A stretch of 64,000 nt of DNA from Ligustrum vulgare (GCA_963555705.1 OY743180.1:43742129-43806128); one strand, 5' to 3'. Positions 1-11,716 are shown, counted from the first letter of the stretch. Made by a program: numbers and translations. The notes: generated by a model from the letters alone, not told the origin.

Positions 1-749
1 TCTACGAAGACAGAATGAGGGGATCTATTGATCAGGTAGAACTTTCATCAAAATTGATCTATACAATTTCTGAGGCGTTTTAGAAATCCTTCTCGTCACA
101 TCCTTCCCCTTTTTAACGTTTGAGAGTTATTGGTGTTCTTTATTGAAGTTGATTATCTTTTGAAAAAAAATAAATGTGATTTTCTTCCTTTCAACGGCAT
201 GCTGAACATTATCTTGCCCAGGTTGAAGCTGTCATACATTTTGAGGATGACACAGAGGAATTACAACAATGGGATCAGCAGGTAATGTTTGCTAATGTTA
301 ATAATTTTTCCTATTTGATTGGTTTGTTACATTTATCACAAAGCAATTATGAGAAGTCATTTGCCAACTTTGATCAAGTGTTCTATCATGTAAGATGATT
401 AATTCACTCTGTATGAATTAGCCTCTGTTTGGTAACTTATTTATAAACAATACATTTCTTCAAGGCACCCTTTTAACGACACATTTTTTCAAACCATTTT
501 TCAATCACATATTTTACCTCGAAAAAAACATTCTTCGTTTATAAACAAATTTTTTTTACCAAATAGAGGTTTAATCAGAGCACGTTGGATTGAGTAACTG
601 TAGAATTACGTACTTCTCCATCCATTATTTTCCCCGAGCTGGTTGTCCTGATATTGGACGTTACTTTTTGGCAGATTGTTGGATTGTGTCAAGCTCTGAA
701 CAACATTCTAGATAGTATGGCAACGAAGGGTTTACCTGTTCCCGTCTAG
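1..749 (+). CDS. 3' end of an unrecognised intron-containing gene (partial)
   Basis: Three exons can be joined in one frame: one ending at base 35 (before GTAGAA), 222-281 (20 codons, acceptor CCCAG, donor GTAATG) and 675-749 (24 codons plus TAG). The reading frame stays in phase 0 across both introns. The visible C-terminus is acidic and glutamine-rich (HFEDDTEELQQWDQQ) and ends in GLPVPV; it looks helical and could be a coiled-coil tail. I do not recognise the family. The start lies outside the window. The second intron (282-674) holds a MITE. The first visible codons depend on an upstream exon I cannot see. Confidence 0.6.
421..570. mobile_element. MITE with CCTCTGTTTGGT termini, inside intron
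   Basis: About 150 bp bounded by inverted ends GCCTCTGTTTGGTAA and TTACCAAATAGAGG, with an internal TTATAAACA motif repeated near both ends. A TA precedes the left end. The same ends occur at 12980-13129 and 15333-15485, so this is a multicopy family. It sits wholly within the second visible intron of the first gene. Confidence 0.7.
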
Positions 750-1734
750 TCTATTTTACGAATAATGTAGCTTTCATTTCAACTTCTATACATGTTATCC
801 TCTAATAGATTCAAACTCTTACCCCAAGTAACATATATTGCAAGTGTAAACACTTTTTTTAGCACAATGAACATTTCACAATCTTCTGGAACCATGGCTA
901 CGAGTTTGAATATTTGTGTTTAAACTTTAAATCCTGTCATCTATACATATATCAAAATAGAAGTGGGGAGAGGAAAACATTAAATGTTATTTTTCAATCA
1001 AAATATAATTACAATTTTTGGAAATATAAAAATATAATATAATATAATAAAATAAAAATCTATGTATATTAATGTAGTATTGATTAATGCAATTTTAATT
1101 TGTAATGTCTTATTTACTTCATGTAGATAAACATGGATGAAAAATATTTTGTTTGTAAATAAATTCATATAAAATATTTAAAAATCTCTGTTTGAAAGTT
1201 ATGCTTTTGTTTATAAACAAAAATATTGTTGTTTGGTTTTTGAGATACGTTGTGGAAAAGTGGCTTCGAAAAATGTATATAGTTAAAAAGTGAGTTTGAA
1301 AAATATGTATACTTAAAATGGGTAAAAAATATGTTTGTAAATAAATTTATAAATAAAATTATCAGACATGCTAATATTTTTATTCATTCTTAATTTTAAT
1401 AAGTCTAATGATTATATGATATGAAATTTTCGATATAATTTTTTGATCTCCTATGTTGCCTAATTGTTGTATCATGATAATTGATGATTTTTATAATTAT
1501 TATTTTAACTACTTAATTTTGTTAAGAAAATATAATTTTATTGGTTAAATATAAATATTTCAAAATGTTTTAATATATTAAAAAAGATAAAAATAACTTA
1601 TTTAGAAGAAAAAGTTCAAAGGACAAAGAAATAATAAATAATTTTTTTTTAAAAAAGAGAACATTTTAAAAAGAAAAATCCTATAAAAATTAGGATATCC
1701 TAATTTTGTTTAGTTTTCTACATGTTGCATTTCT
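750..1734. other. AT-rich 3' flank, degenerate MITE
   Basis: No convincing gene. The first ~200 bases are the likely 3' UTR and downstream flank of the preceding gene. Around 1186-1360 there is a worn relative of the MITE family (CTCTGTTTG at the left, TTATAAACA and the internal AAAAAGTG motifs). The rest is AT-rich without a recognisable signal. Confidence 0.4.
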
Positions 1735-1912
1735 TATTTTAATTTGTTTTGTCTTTTTTTCAAATTTTGAATTCGATAATATTTTGTATTAAAATGTTAA
1801 CGTACTATTTTTTAATTTGATATGATTGTAAATATAATCAATACATTTTCATAAATTTTGATTGAAATTATTACCACAAACATATTCTCGTGCATAGCAC
1901 GAGTGAAAATAT
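1735..1912 (+). mobile_element. Worn Helitron 3' terminal fragment
   Basis: The segment GAATTCGATAATATTTTGTA...TTGATATGATTGTAAATATAATCAA resembles the 3' terminal regions at 32.2-32.7 kb. It ends with a short hairpin (CTCGTGCATAGCACGAG) where plant Helitrons carry a hairpin ahead of a CTRR end. The final CTAG is not preserved. The matching 5' end was not found, so only the tail is called. Confidence 0.5.
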
Positions 1913-2280
1913 TAATTCATTTATAATAAGGACACTTGTCAAACCATAAGTTTAGTAAAATAGATCTCCTTCCACTATGTTTCGTCAAATGACCTCCATC
2001 ATTAAATAAAATAGAAAAGATATTATACAATGTCCAAAATACTCATTAAGTTATACAACCAAATAAGTTCTAATCTCACCAAAAAATGAATAACCCGCTC
2101 CATCGTTCTCTTCTCTGTGAGCTCTCTTTCTCTCTCTTTTATTGTCTTTTATTCTACATAAAAACCCAATAAGATTCTTGTTTGTCCTCCAATTTTGCAA
2201 ATTGAAGCTTTGAGTATTTTGAAAACTTGTTAAATCATCAACATTAAAATCACTAAAATAAATTATTTTTTTAGTTTCAA
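1913..2280. other. Intergenic, no gene seen
   Basis: AT-rich sequence with a short CT-rich run (TCTCTTTCTCTCTCTTTT near 2120-2140). The stretch just after 1912 resembles the 5' heads of the Helitrons seen later (GACACTTGTCAAACCA) but is too degraded to call. Confidence 0.3.
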
Positions 2281-4850
2281 TGTCAATCCAAATAGTTTAG
2301 ACACACAATGGCACAATTACCGTTATGGGTACACTAAAGCGGCATACGTGTCGTTATAGTCATAAACGGGTTTGTGGTTCGTTTGCATGGTAGTGGATAT
2401 CTTATTTTCTATAAAGGCAATATAATAACTTAGTATATTAGTTTTTATGTTGTTCCAAACAGTTTAGAGATATAACGTCACAATTGTCGCTATAGGCACA
2501 TTAAAGAGACAACGTACCTTTATGTTCCTACATTACTAGTTTCTAACTTTATTTGGCTCCTAAATATGTAAATATTTAAAAGTAATCAAAATCAGAGTCT
2601 TACTTGTTATAATGACTTTGAGACACATAGTTTTTTTTAATTTCATAACAACTAACTTAAGTATCTTAAATGAATGCATATTGTGTTTATGATGGAATAG
2701 ATGAGATAGACTAATTACAGTTGGATAGATTGATTTTGAATGAGTATAATAACCCTTATAACATTGGCAAGCACCTACAACGATCGAAAAACCAATTTGA
2801 AAACGATTAATAGCATAACGTCAATCCCCTCGTTACTTTATAACTAGAACGGCATGTCTGACGTTATCTAATCTACTTAAGCATTAATCTATTATGAAAC
2901 CTCCAAATGAAAATTTAATGTCCAAATGTGCCTAAATTTCATAATTTTAGAATTTAGAACATGTCATGTTGTATTTAAAGGTATAACGACATGCATGTCG
3001 TTAACGTATAACAAGAACGGCAAATATGATGTTAACCAATCTTCTTAAGTATTTATATATTTCGACATCTCCAAACGACATTTAGATGTCAAAAAGTACC
3101 TAAATTTTATAATTTACATGTGCCGGTTCCATTTAAACTCATAACGACGTGCATGCTGTTACGGTATAATTAGAACGGCAAGTACGCCGTTATCCAATCC
3201 ACTTAAGCATTTATCTATTCTGACACCTCCAAATGACATTTAAACATTCAAAAGTGCTTAAAATTCATAATTTAAGAACGGTAAGTGACATTCATATATA
3301 ACTAGTGGCATAACGCCACGCATGTTGCTACTGTATAACTAGAACGAAAAGTATGTCATTTTCTAATATATTTAATCATTCACCTATTTCGACACCCCGA
3401 ACGATATTTCGACGTCCAAAAATACCTAAATTTCATAATTATAGGAGTAAGAACATGTTTGGTTGCATTTAAAGTCATAGTGGCATACATGTCGTTTCAA
3501 TATAGTAGAACGACAAGTATTATGTTATTCAATCTACTTAAGTATTCTTCTATTTCGACAACTCTAAATGACATTTTGACATCCAAAAGGACCTAAATTT
3601 CATAATTTTAGGAATTAGAACCTGTTCTGTTGCATTTAAAATTCATAACGGTACGCACACTATTACGGTATAACAAGAACAGGAAGTATGTCGTTATCCA
3701 ATATACTTAAGCACTCATCTATTCCGACATCTCCAAATGACAATTTAAAATCCAAAAGTACTTAAATTTCATAATTTTAGGAATTAGAACTTGTCTGATT
3801 GCATTTGAAGTCATAACAATAAGCATGCCGTTACAGTATAACTAGAACGACAAGTATGCCGTTATCCAATCTAATTAAGTACTCATCTATTTCTACACCC
3901 CAAACGACATTTCTACGTCCAAAAATACCTAAATTTCTTAATTTTAGGAGTTAGAACATGTTCGGTTGCATTTAAAGTCATAACAGCACGCATGTCATTA
4001 CGATATAACTAGAACGGCAAGTATGTCGTTTTCCAATCTACTTAATCATTCATCTATTTTGACACCTCAAACAACGTTTTGACGTTCAAGAGTACCTAAA
4101 TTTCATATTTTTAGGAGCTAAAATCTTTTTGGTTGCATTTAAGTCATAACGACATGCATGTCGTTACGATATAATTAGAATGACAAGTATATCGTTATCC
4201 AATCTACTTAAGCATTCTTCTATCTTGACATCTCCAAACAACATTTTAACGTCCAAAAGTACTTAAATTTCATAATTTTAGGAATTAGAACATGTCCGGT
4301 TGCATTTAAAATCATAACAACATGCATGCCGTTACAATATAGCTAGAACGACAAGTATGCTGTTATCTAATCTACTTAAGCATTTATCTATTTATACACA
4401 TCCAAACGACATTTTAACATCCAAAAGTACCTAAATTTTGTAATTTTAGGAATTAGAACTTATCCAGTTCAATTTAAATTGATAACGATATGCACACCGT
4501 TATGATATAACTATGACGGCGAGTATGCATTTATCCAGACTACTTAAGCATTCATATATTTTGACATCTCTAAATGACATATCTATGTCCTAAAGTACCT
4601 AAATTTTATAATTTACTTGTTCGATTCCATTTAAAGTCATAACGGCAAGCATGTCGTTGTGGTATAATTAGAACGACACGTATGTCTTTATCCGGACTAC
4701 TTAAGCATTCATCTATTTCGACATCTTCAAACAATATTTCGACATTCAAAAGAAACTAGATTTTATAATTTACACGCCTGATTCCATTTAAATTCATGAC
4801 GGCATACATGTAGTTACTGTATAACTAAAAGGGTTCCATTTAAAGTATCA
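2281..4850. repeat. Satellite-like tandem array, ~167-bp period
   Basis: Landmark ATCTACTTAAGCATTCATCTATT recurs in variant forms at about 2871, 3039, 3197, 3366, 3532, 3701, 3869, 4036, 4202, 4370, 4538 and 4695, giving spacings of 157-169 bp. Two more divergent units near 2293 and 2461 keep the same spacing. Each typical unit holds two dyad elements: one like AACGACATGCATGTCGTT (perfect 18-bp palindrome at 4148-4165) and one like AACGGCAAGTATGCCGTT, then CCAAAAGTACCTAAATTTCATAATTTTAGGA. Copies differ visibly from one another, so the array is old. No coding capacity. Confidence 0.88.
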
Positions 4851-5749
4851 GAGACAAACAAAATTAGTAGTTAATAACCAATTCAAATTATTAATATCAG
4901 ACATCATATTTTCCGACCAAACCCAAATTCTTAAACTCTCCGAACCAAAACAATAATACGCACAAAATCATCCCGGCACTGTCGCTCTCACCGTCCATGG
5001 ATTTTCCCCTCTCAACATTGTACCACATCCTCCACATATCTTCAGTCATCTTCCCTTCCGCCAAAATTGTCACCTGCAAATGCGTCAGTATAACCCTCTC
5101 CATCGCCTTCCGCTTGCCGCGCATCTGGTTACCAAACAATTACACACATACTCTCTCTCCTTCCTTGATTTGAAGCTCTTCAATGGCCATCATTTGTTCA
5201 CTGATTCCACCATTAAGGCTTTTGAGGAAGAAAATTGCTTCAGTCTGGGAAAGAAAATGCTAATAGATGAATGAAGAGGAAAAATGTTATTTTTTGTATA
5301 TTGATATCAAGGATATATTAGTCAATTAACCATATATTCAATTTTTGAATTATTTTTATTTGCTTTATTTTGGTCAAAGTCTATTTAACAAAACAATATG
5401 TGGAGGGTGCCATTTACGGATATTCCCCTTATAATAATCGTGGATACGAAAAACAAAAATTGAATCTTTCATCTAGGAATATTTTGACAGAGAATTTTCC
5501 ACTTTAATCCTTGAATAAGATGTGGTTTTAACACTCTTGAAATTGAAAGTGATCGACTAGGTAAAATAAAGGGAAAAGTACATAACTATACAACTAAAAC
5601 TTTCACTTTTTAAACATAACAAACTTAAATTTTTTTTGTAAAAATCAGGTCTTAATATGTTAACTAATTAATACAATATTATAATAATTATAATGAATTG
5701 CCAAACAAAGGTATAATATTAAATAATAAAATAAAAATAATACCTAATC
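4851..5749. other. Intergenic; small GC-richer island of unknown nature
   Basis: Between 4897 and 5280 the base composition is less AT-rich than its neighbours. An 80-codon open frame on the minus strand (4897-5139) and a 64-codon frame on the plus strand (5080-5274) overlap there. The minus-strand frame has mixed, protein-like composition but matches no family I know, and could be a pseudogene fragment. The rest is AT-rich with nothing recognisable. Confidence 0.3.
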
Positions 5750-7084
5750 CACAACCACTCCATCCCAATCCAACCCTCCACCCACCACGACACCCACCCC
5801 ACCCCACCCCACCCCATAAAATAACTTTTTTCCTTCTACTTTTTCACACTCACCCCCACCCCCAACACCACCTTACCCACCCCACCCAACACTCTTCCCC
5901 AACCCCACCCACCCACGCACCCAACCACCCCGCCACCACTCACTCACCCACCAACCCCACCCCACCACACCACACCACAAGAATGATGTTACTTCTGTTT
6001 TTTTCTCCCCCCACCCACTATCCCATCCCATCACACCCACCCATCCACTCCACTCCACCCCACCCTACCCCACCCCCATCCCCACCCCATCTCACCCAAA
6101 ATGATTTTTTTCTACTACTTTTCCACAACTCGCCCAGACCCTACCCTATCCTACATAGCCACCTACTCCAACCCCACCTACCCCACCCAAAATTAATTTT
6201 TTTCTTCCAATTTTTTACTCCCCCACCAACCTCGCCCCATACCTACCCCAACCCACCTCATCCAAAATGATTTTTTTACTACATTTTCACGACTCAACCC
6301 CACCCCACCCCATCCCACCCAAAATTAATTTTTTTCTCCAAATTTTCCCCACCCCGACCCTACCTCCCCACCCACCCACCCCAATCCTAACCCACCCAAA
6401 TATGATTTTTCTTCTATATTTTCACACACCACCCTAACAAACCCACCACACCCACCCTAGCAACCCCACCAAAACCCACCCCACCCCAAAATGATTTTTC
6501 TTCTATTTTTTCACACTTCACCTCAATCGTCCCATCCTATCCCACCCTACCCCTATCCAAAAATGATTTTTCTTCTATTTTTTACACCCCACCCAACCAC
6601 CCACACTCCACCCAAAAATAATTTTTCTTCTATTTTTTCACACTTCCCCCCAACCGCCCCACCCCACCCCATCCCATCCCACCGCACCGCACCCCGCCAC
6701 CCACAATACTCCATTAAAAAAAGTTTTTTTCTTCTATTTTTTCACACTTCACCTCAACCACCTCATCTCACCCCACCCCATCCCACCCCACCCACCCACC
6801 CAAAAAATAATTTTTTTCTTCTACTTTTTCGAACCCACAACCCGACCTAGACCCCACCCACCTACCTCGCTCCAAAAAATGATTTTTTCTTCTACTTTTC
6901 CCCACCCTGACCCACCCTACCCTACCCCCACCCACCAAAAAAAATGATTTTTTCTTCGATTTTTCCAACCCCGACCCCGATCTCACCCCACCAACCCACC
7001 CACCCCGACTCTACCTCACCACAAAAAATGATTTCTTCTACTTTTTCTAGCCCCACTCGACCTCTACCCCACCATCCTCACCCC
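5750..7084. repeat. C-rich minisatellite, left arm
   Basis: Variable units of roughly 50-100 bp alternate a (CCCAC)n tract with a conserved AT spacer (AAAATGATTTTTCTTCTATTTTTTCACAC). The C runs are on the plus strand, so the minus strand has G-quadruplex potential. The same unit type returns at 7425-7787. Confidence 0.85.
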
Positions 7085-7425
7085 CAAAATTACAGTTAGC
7101 CACGTAAGTTGACACGAGATCGCAGTTAAGTCACACAAGGTCACACAGAGTCACAATTACAAATTTAGTTGTAAAATCCCACCCCTCCAAAGTCACAGTT
7201 GGTCACACAAGGTCAAAGTTCGGTCACACAAAGTCGCAATTTGGTCAAACGAGGTCACAGTTAGGTCACAGAAGGTCAAAATTAGGTCAAACGAGGTCAC
7301 GGTTAGATCACACGAGGTCACAGATCGATCACATAAAGTCACACTTCGTTCTTACAAATTCACAGTTCGATCACATATAGTCATATTTGACACAATTGTA
7401 GGTCACATCACGTCCTCGTCCAAAA
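7085..7425. repeat. GTCAC tandem repeat, first copy of a 703-bp direct duplication
   Basis: Units such as GGTCAAACGAGGTCACAGTTA repeat every ~21 bp, each with two GTCA cores 10-11 bp apart. The whole segment recurs with few differences at 7788-8130, displaced by 703 bp. Matching landmarks are CACGTAAGTTGACACGAGATCG at 7101 and 7804, and GTAGGTCACATCACGTCCTC at 7398 and 8101. Confidence 0.85.
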
Positions 7426-7787
7426 ATGAATTTTCTTCTATTTTTTCACATTTCCCCCCAACCGTCCCACCCTATCCCACCGCACCCCGCCACCACCATA
7501 CCCCATCCAAAATTAAATTTTCTTCTATTTTTTCACACTTCGCCCTAACCACTCCATCTCAACCCACCCTACCCCATCGAAGCACCCACCCACCCAAAAA
7601 ATAATTTTTTTCTTCTACTTTTTCCAACCTCCAACCCGACCTCGACCCCACCCTACCCACCACCCACCCCACTCCAAAAAATTATTTTTTTCTTCTACTT
7701 TTCCCCACCCCGACCCTACCTCACCACAAAAAATGATTTCTTCTACTTTTTCTAGCCCCACCCGACCTCTACTCCACTACCCCACCC

Positions 7788-8130
7788 CCAAATCACAATC
7801 AGTCACGTAAGTTGACACGAGATCGCAGTTAAGGTACACAAGGTCACACAGAGTCACAATTACAAATTTAGTTGTAAAACCCCACCCCCTCCAAAGTCAC
7901 AGTTTGTCACACAAGGTCAAAGTTCGGTCACACAAAGTCGCAATTTGGTCAAACGAGGTCACAGTTAGGTCACATGAGGTCACAATTAGGTCAAACGAGG
8001 TCATGGTTAGATCACACGAGGTCACAGGTCGATCACATAAAGTCAGCTTCGTTCTTACAAAGTCACAGTTCGGTCACACATAGTTATATTTGACACAATT
8101 GTAGGTCACATCACGTCCTCGTCCAATGGT
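7788..8130. repeat. GTCAC tandem repeat, second copy
   Basis: Second copy of the 7085-7425 segment. The intervening C-rich stretch 7425-7787 also matches about 6620-7084, so the duplicated unit covers both the C-rich and the GTCAC parts. Confidence 0.85.
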
Positions 8131-8660
8131 CACACCAAGTCACAGTTGGTCACAATCTATATAATGGTCACAATTATCCATAATTGATTAGTTATTATTT
8201 ATTTATTGGTCATAGTCATCAATAATTGATCACAATTTATTTATTGATTGATCAAAACTTACTTATTTTCTTGATCACATTCGCACTTATCATAAGTCGC
8301 ACAAACTCACAATTAGTCAATATTTTGATCACATTTACCTATAATTGATCAAAATTATCATATAATTGGTACGTATTATTTATTTATTGGTCATAATTTA
8401 CACGTTTCCTCAATCACAATTAGTTAACATTTTTGTTACAATTGCCTAATATTTGGTCACATTCCGTATTCTTAGTTTTCTTGGTCACATCCCCCATTTC
8501 TCACAAGTCACATTTAGCAAATCTTTTGGTCACATTTACCTAATAATTGGTCACATCCCGTACTTGATCACACAAAGTCATGATTTGAACATACAAGGTC
8601 ACAGTTCGATCAAAAAAAGTCTCAATTTGGTCATACAAGGTCATAGTTCAATTACACGAT

Positions 8661-8696
8661 GTCATAGTTCGGTCACATGTGTTACCAAACTATGAC
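8661..8696. repeat. Hinge of the fold-back block
   Basis: Arms GTCATAGTTCGGT (8661-8673) and ACCAAACTATGAC (8684-8696) pair at 12 of 13 positions around a short centre containing CACATGTG. To the left the cores read GGTCACA, to the right TGTGACC. This is the point of strand-symmetry switch for the entire 5.5-kb block. Confidence 0.8.
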
Positions 8697-8965
8697 CTTG
8701 TGTGATCGAATCGTGCCTTCGTGTGACCAACTGTGACTTTATGTGATCGAATTGTGACTTTGTATGACCGAATTTTGCAACTAAACCAATTGTGATCTAA
8801 CTGTGACCTCGTGTGACCAAACTATGACCTTGTGTGATCAAATTATGACCCTGTGTGATCAACTGTGACTTTAGGAATGTGTGGGTAGGTGGGTGAGGTT
8901 TTTCAACTAAATTTGTAATGTGACATTGTGTGACCAATTGTGTGACATGTTGTGACTTTGCATGT

Positions 8966-9007
8966 GGGGGTGGGGGTGGGGGTGGGGGTGGGGGTGGGTG
9001 GGGGTGA
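8966..9007 (+). repeat. (GGGGGT)n run, strong G-quadruplex motif
   Basis: Six successive runs of five G separated by single T, then GGGTGGGGGTG. It satisfies any G3+N1-7 quadruplex pattern on the plus strand. Confidence 0.85.
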
Positions 9008-9944
9008 TCGAATTATTAGGTAAGTGTAACCAAAATGTCAACTAAATGTGACTTATGACGAGTAGGGAATGTGACCAATTATTAGGTAATTATGACAAAA
9101 AATATTAACTAATCATGAAAAAAACGAGTAAGTTGTGACCAATAAATAAATAATATGTGACCAACTATAAATAATTGTGACCAATTATATTAAAAGTTGT
9201 GACCATCTATAACTTCTTGTGATCATTGGACGAGGAAAAGTATAAGAAAAAAAATAAGTTTTGGGTGGGGTCGGTTTGTTGGGTGGGTAGCGGGGTAGGG
9301 ACGGGGTGTGGAAAAATAGAAGAAGAAAAATCATTTTTGGGTAGGGGTGGGGTTGGTGGGTGATGGATATAGGGTCGAGACGGGGTGTGAAAAAGAGAAA
9401 AATCATTTTTGGGTGGGGTCAGTTGGTTGGGTGGATGGCGGGGTAGGGTCTGGAGGGAGGTGGGTGGGGGTGTGAAAAATCGAAGAAAAAATCATTTTTG
9501 GGGGGGTGGGTAGGAATGGGATGGGTGGGTGCAAGGGTAGGGTCTTGGTGGGGTGTGAAAAAGTGGAAGAAAAAAAACATTTTTGGGTGGGGTGGGGTCG
9601 ATTGCTTGGGTGGGTAGCTGGTAGGGGTGGGGTGGGTGTGGAAAATTAGAAGAAAAAAATTATTTTTCGGTGGGGTGGGTGGCAGGGTAGGGTGGGAAAA
9701 CGTGGAGAGATAAAAAAACTAATTTTTTGGGGTGGGGTGGGGTGGGCAGGGTGGTGTTGGGGTGGGGTTGGTGGAGGCATGAAAAAGTAGAAGGAAAAAA
9801 ATCATTTTTGGGGTGGGGTGAGATCGGTAGGGTGGTGTCGGGCTCAGTGGTGGTAGATGGAAAAGTAGAAGGAAAAAAAACATTTTTGCGGTGAGGTGGG
9901 ATAGTGGGTGGCGAGGCGGGCAGGGTGTGTCGAGGTTTGTGGCT

Positions 9945-11233
9945 GGGATAAGATCAATTTGTCACTTTGCAATGAGGTGAGGTAGAGTCGAGTGGAGTGG
10001 GGTTGGGTTGGGGTGGGATGGGGAAGTGTAGGAAAACATTGAGAGAATATAAAAATAAACTTATTTTTGGGGTGGGGTAGGATATGGGTGGTGAGGTGGG
10101 GTTGGTGGGTGGGGTCGGGGGATGTAGCTAGGGTGGGATCAATTTGTCACTTTGCGATGAGGTGGGGTAGGATAGGGTCAAGTGGGATTATGTTGGGTTG
10201 GGGTGGGATGGGGTGGGGTGGGTTGAGGAAGTGTAGGAAAATATCGAGAGAAAATAAAAATAAACTTATTTTTGGGGTGGGGTATATGATATGGGTGGTG
10301 AGGCGGGGTGGGTGGTGGGGTCAGAGGATGTGGTTAGGGTGAGATCAATTTGTCACTTTAAAATGAGGTGGGGTAGGGTGGGGTGGGTGGGATGGGGAAT
10401 GATAGGAAAATATCGAAAGGAAAAAAATAAAAATTATTTTTGGTGTGGGGCGGGGTGGGGTGGTGGTCTGTTACTGGGATAAGATCATTTGTCACTTTGC
10501 GATGAGGTAGGGTAGGGTGGGGTCAAGTGGAGTGGGGTTGGGATGGGGAAGTGTAGGAAAACATCGGGAAAAAATAAAAATAAACTTATTTTTAGGGTGA
10601 GGTAGGATATGGGTGGTGAGATGGTATGGGTGGGCAGGGTGGGTGGGTGGGGTCTGGGGATGTGGCGAGGGTGAGATCAATTTGTCACTTTGCGGTGGGG
10701 TGGGGTCGAGTAGGGTGGGGTTGGGTTGGGGTGGAGTGGGATGGGGAAGTGTAAGAAAATATCGAGACAAAATAAAAATAAACTTATTTTTAGGGTGAGG
10801 TAGGATATGAGTGGTGAGATGGTATGGGTGGGCAGGGTGGGTGGGTGGGTGGGGTCTGGGGATGTGGCGAGGGTAAGATCAATTTGTCACTTTGCGGTGC
10901 GGTGGGGTGGGGTGGGATCGAGTAGGGTGGGGTTGGGGTGGAGTGGGATGGGGAAGTGTAAAAAAATATCGAGACAAAATAAAAATAAACTTATTTTTGG
11001 GATAGCCTGGGTGGGTGGGGTCGGGGGATGTGGTTAGGGTGATATCAATTTGCCACTTTGTAATGAGGCGGAGTAGGGTCGAGTGGGGTTGAGATGGGGG
11101 TGAGATGGGGAATAATAGGAAAACATCGAAAGGAAAAAAATAAAAATTATTTTTGGTTTGGGGTGGGGTAGGGTAGGGTGGGTGAGTACGGTGGTGGGCG
11201 GGATGGGATGAGGTGGGATGGTGGTAGGTTGTG
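9945..11233. repeat. G-rich long-unit tandem array, right arm
   Basis: The landmark GATCAATTTGTCACTTTGC occurs at about 9952, 10137, 10343, 10483, 10674, 10877 and 11043, with spacings of 140-206 bp. Each unit also contains GGAAAACATCGAGAGAAAATAAAAATAAACTTATTTTTGGGG-type sequence and long GGGGTGGG tracts. Unit length varies through gain or loss of the G tracts. Confidence 0.85.
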
Positions 11234-11716
11234 ACGTCAAAATTTGAAATTTTGATTTAATATTATATTAGTTTTAATATAATGTATAATAGATAATTAT
11301 GTTTATCTTATATATATATCATTATATTTATTTTTAATTATTAAACACCAAACTAAATGAATTAATACCTGAATTTTAAAAAAAAAGATTTCCTTCACAT
11401 GATTTTTGAATTGTATTTTTGAAACACAAGGTTTTATGTAATTTTTCCTAAAATAAATTCTAACTTTCGTTTAAGCCCAGTCATTTGCACAATGCGTGGG
11501 CAAGATTCCAGATTTTCAAACCCTACCTGAATTTGAGGAACCACAATGAATTCAAGAAGAGTACAGTTGAGAAAATTGAAGCATAGATTGGCGATCCGGT
11601 CAGTTTCAAAATAAACAGTTACAATGCTATAAAACGGCACAAGAATATGAATTCACGGATAACTCGTTTCCCAGAGTTAAACAATTGCGACAGACGACAA
11701 AATGGAAGGTAAAGAA
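11234..11716. other. AT-rich flank and probable 3' UTR of OEP24
   Basis: 11234-11430 is AT-rich. 11434-11716 lies just downstream of the OEP24 stop on the minus strand and is probably its 3' UTR. A 68-codon open frame there (11434-11640, minus) has no recognisable domain. Confidence 0.45.

Larger units (their letters stand above)
5750..11233. repeat. 5.5-kb fold-back minisatellite block (imperfect giant inverted repeat)
   Basis: The left half (plus strand) runs C-rich (CCCACCCC with CAAAAATGATTTTTCTTCTA spacers) and then GGTCACA repeats. The right half runs TGTGACC repeats and then G-rich (GGGGTGGG with TAGAAGAAAAATCATTTTTG spacers), i.e. the reverse complement order. The ends carry CACAACC (5750) and GGTTGTG (11227). 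The hinge at 8661-8696 is itself an inverted repeat. The arms are not equal in length or unit number. Open frames in the block are low-complexity artefacts. A fold-back type transposon or an expanded inverted duplication would both fit. Confidence 0.85.

Noticed and set aside
2281..4850. Regular repeats that might suggest a CRISPR array
   Set aside because: The whole ~167-bp unit repeats, with no short identical repeats separated by unique spacers, and the setting is a plant nuclear genome.
5698..7000. Open frames of up to 190 codons rich in P, H and T, and G/W-rich frames at 9-11 kb
   Set aside because: They are translations of the C-rich and G-rich minisatellite; frames are open on both strands because of composition, without start context or domains.
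11434..11640. 68-codon minus-strand frame downstream of OEP24
   Set aside because: Lies in the probable 3' UTR with no domain.
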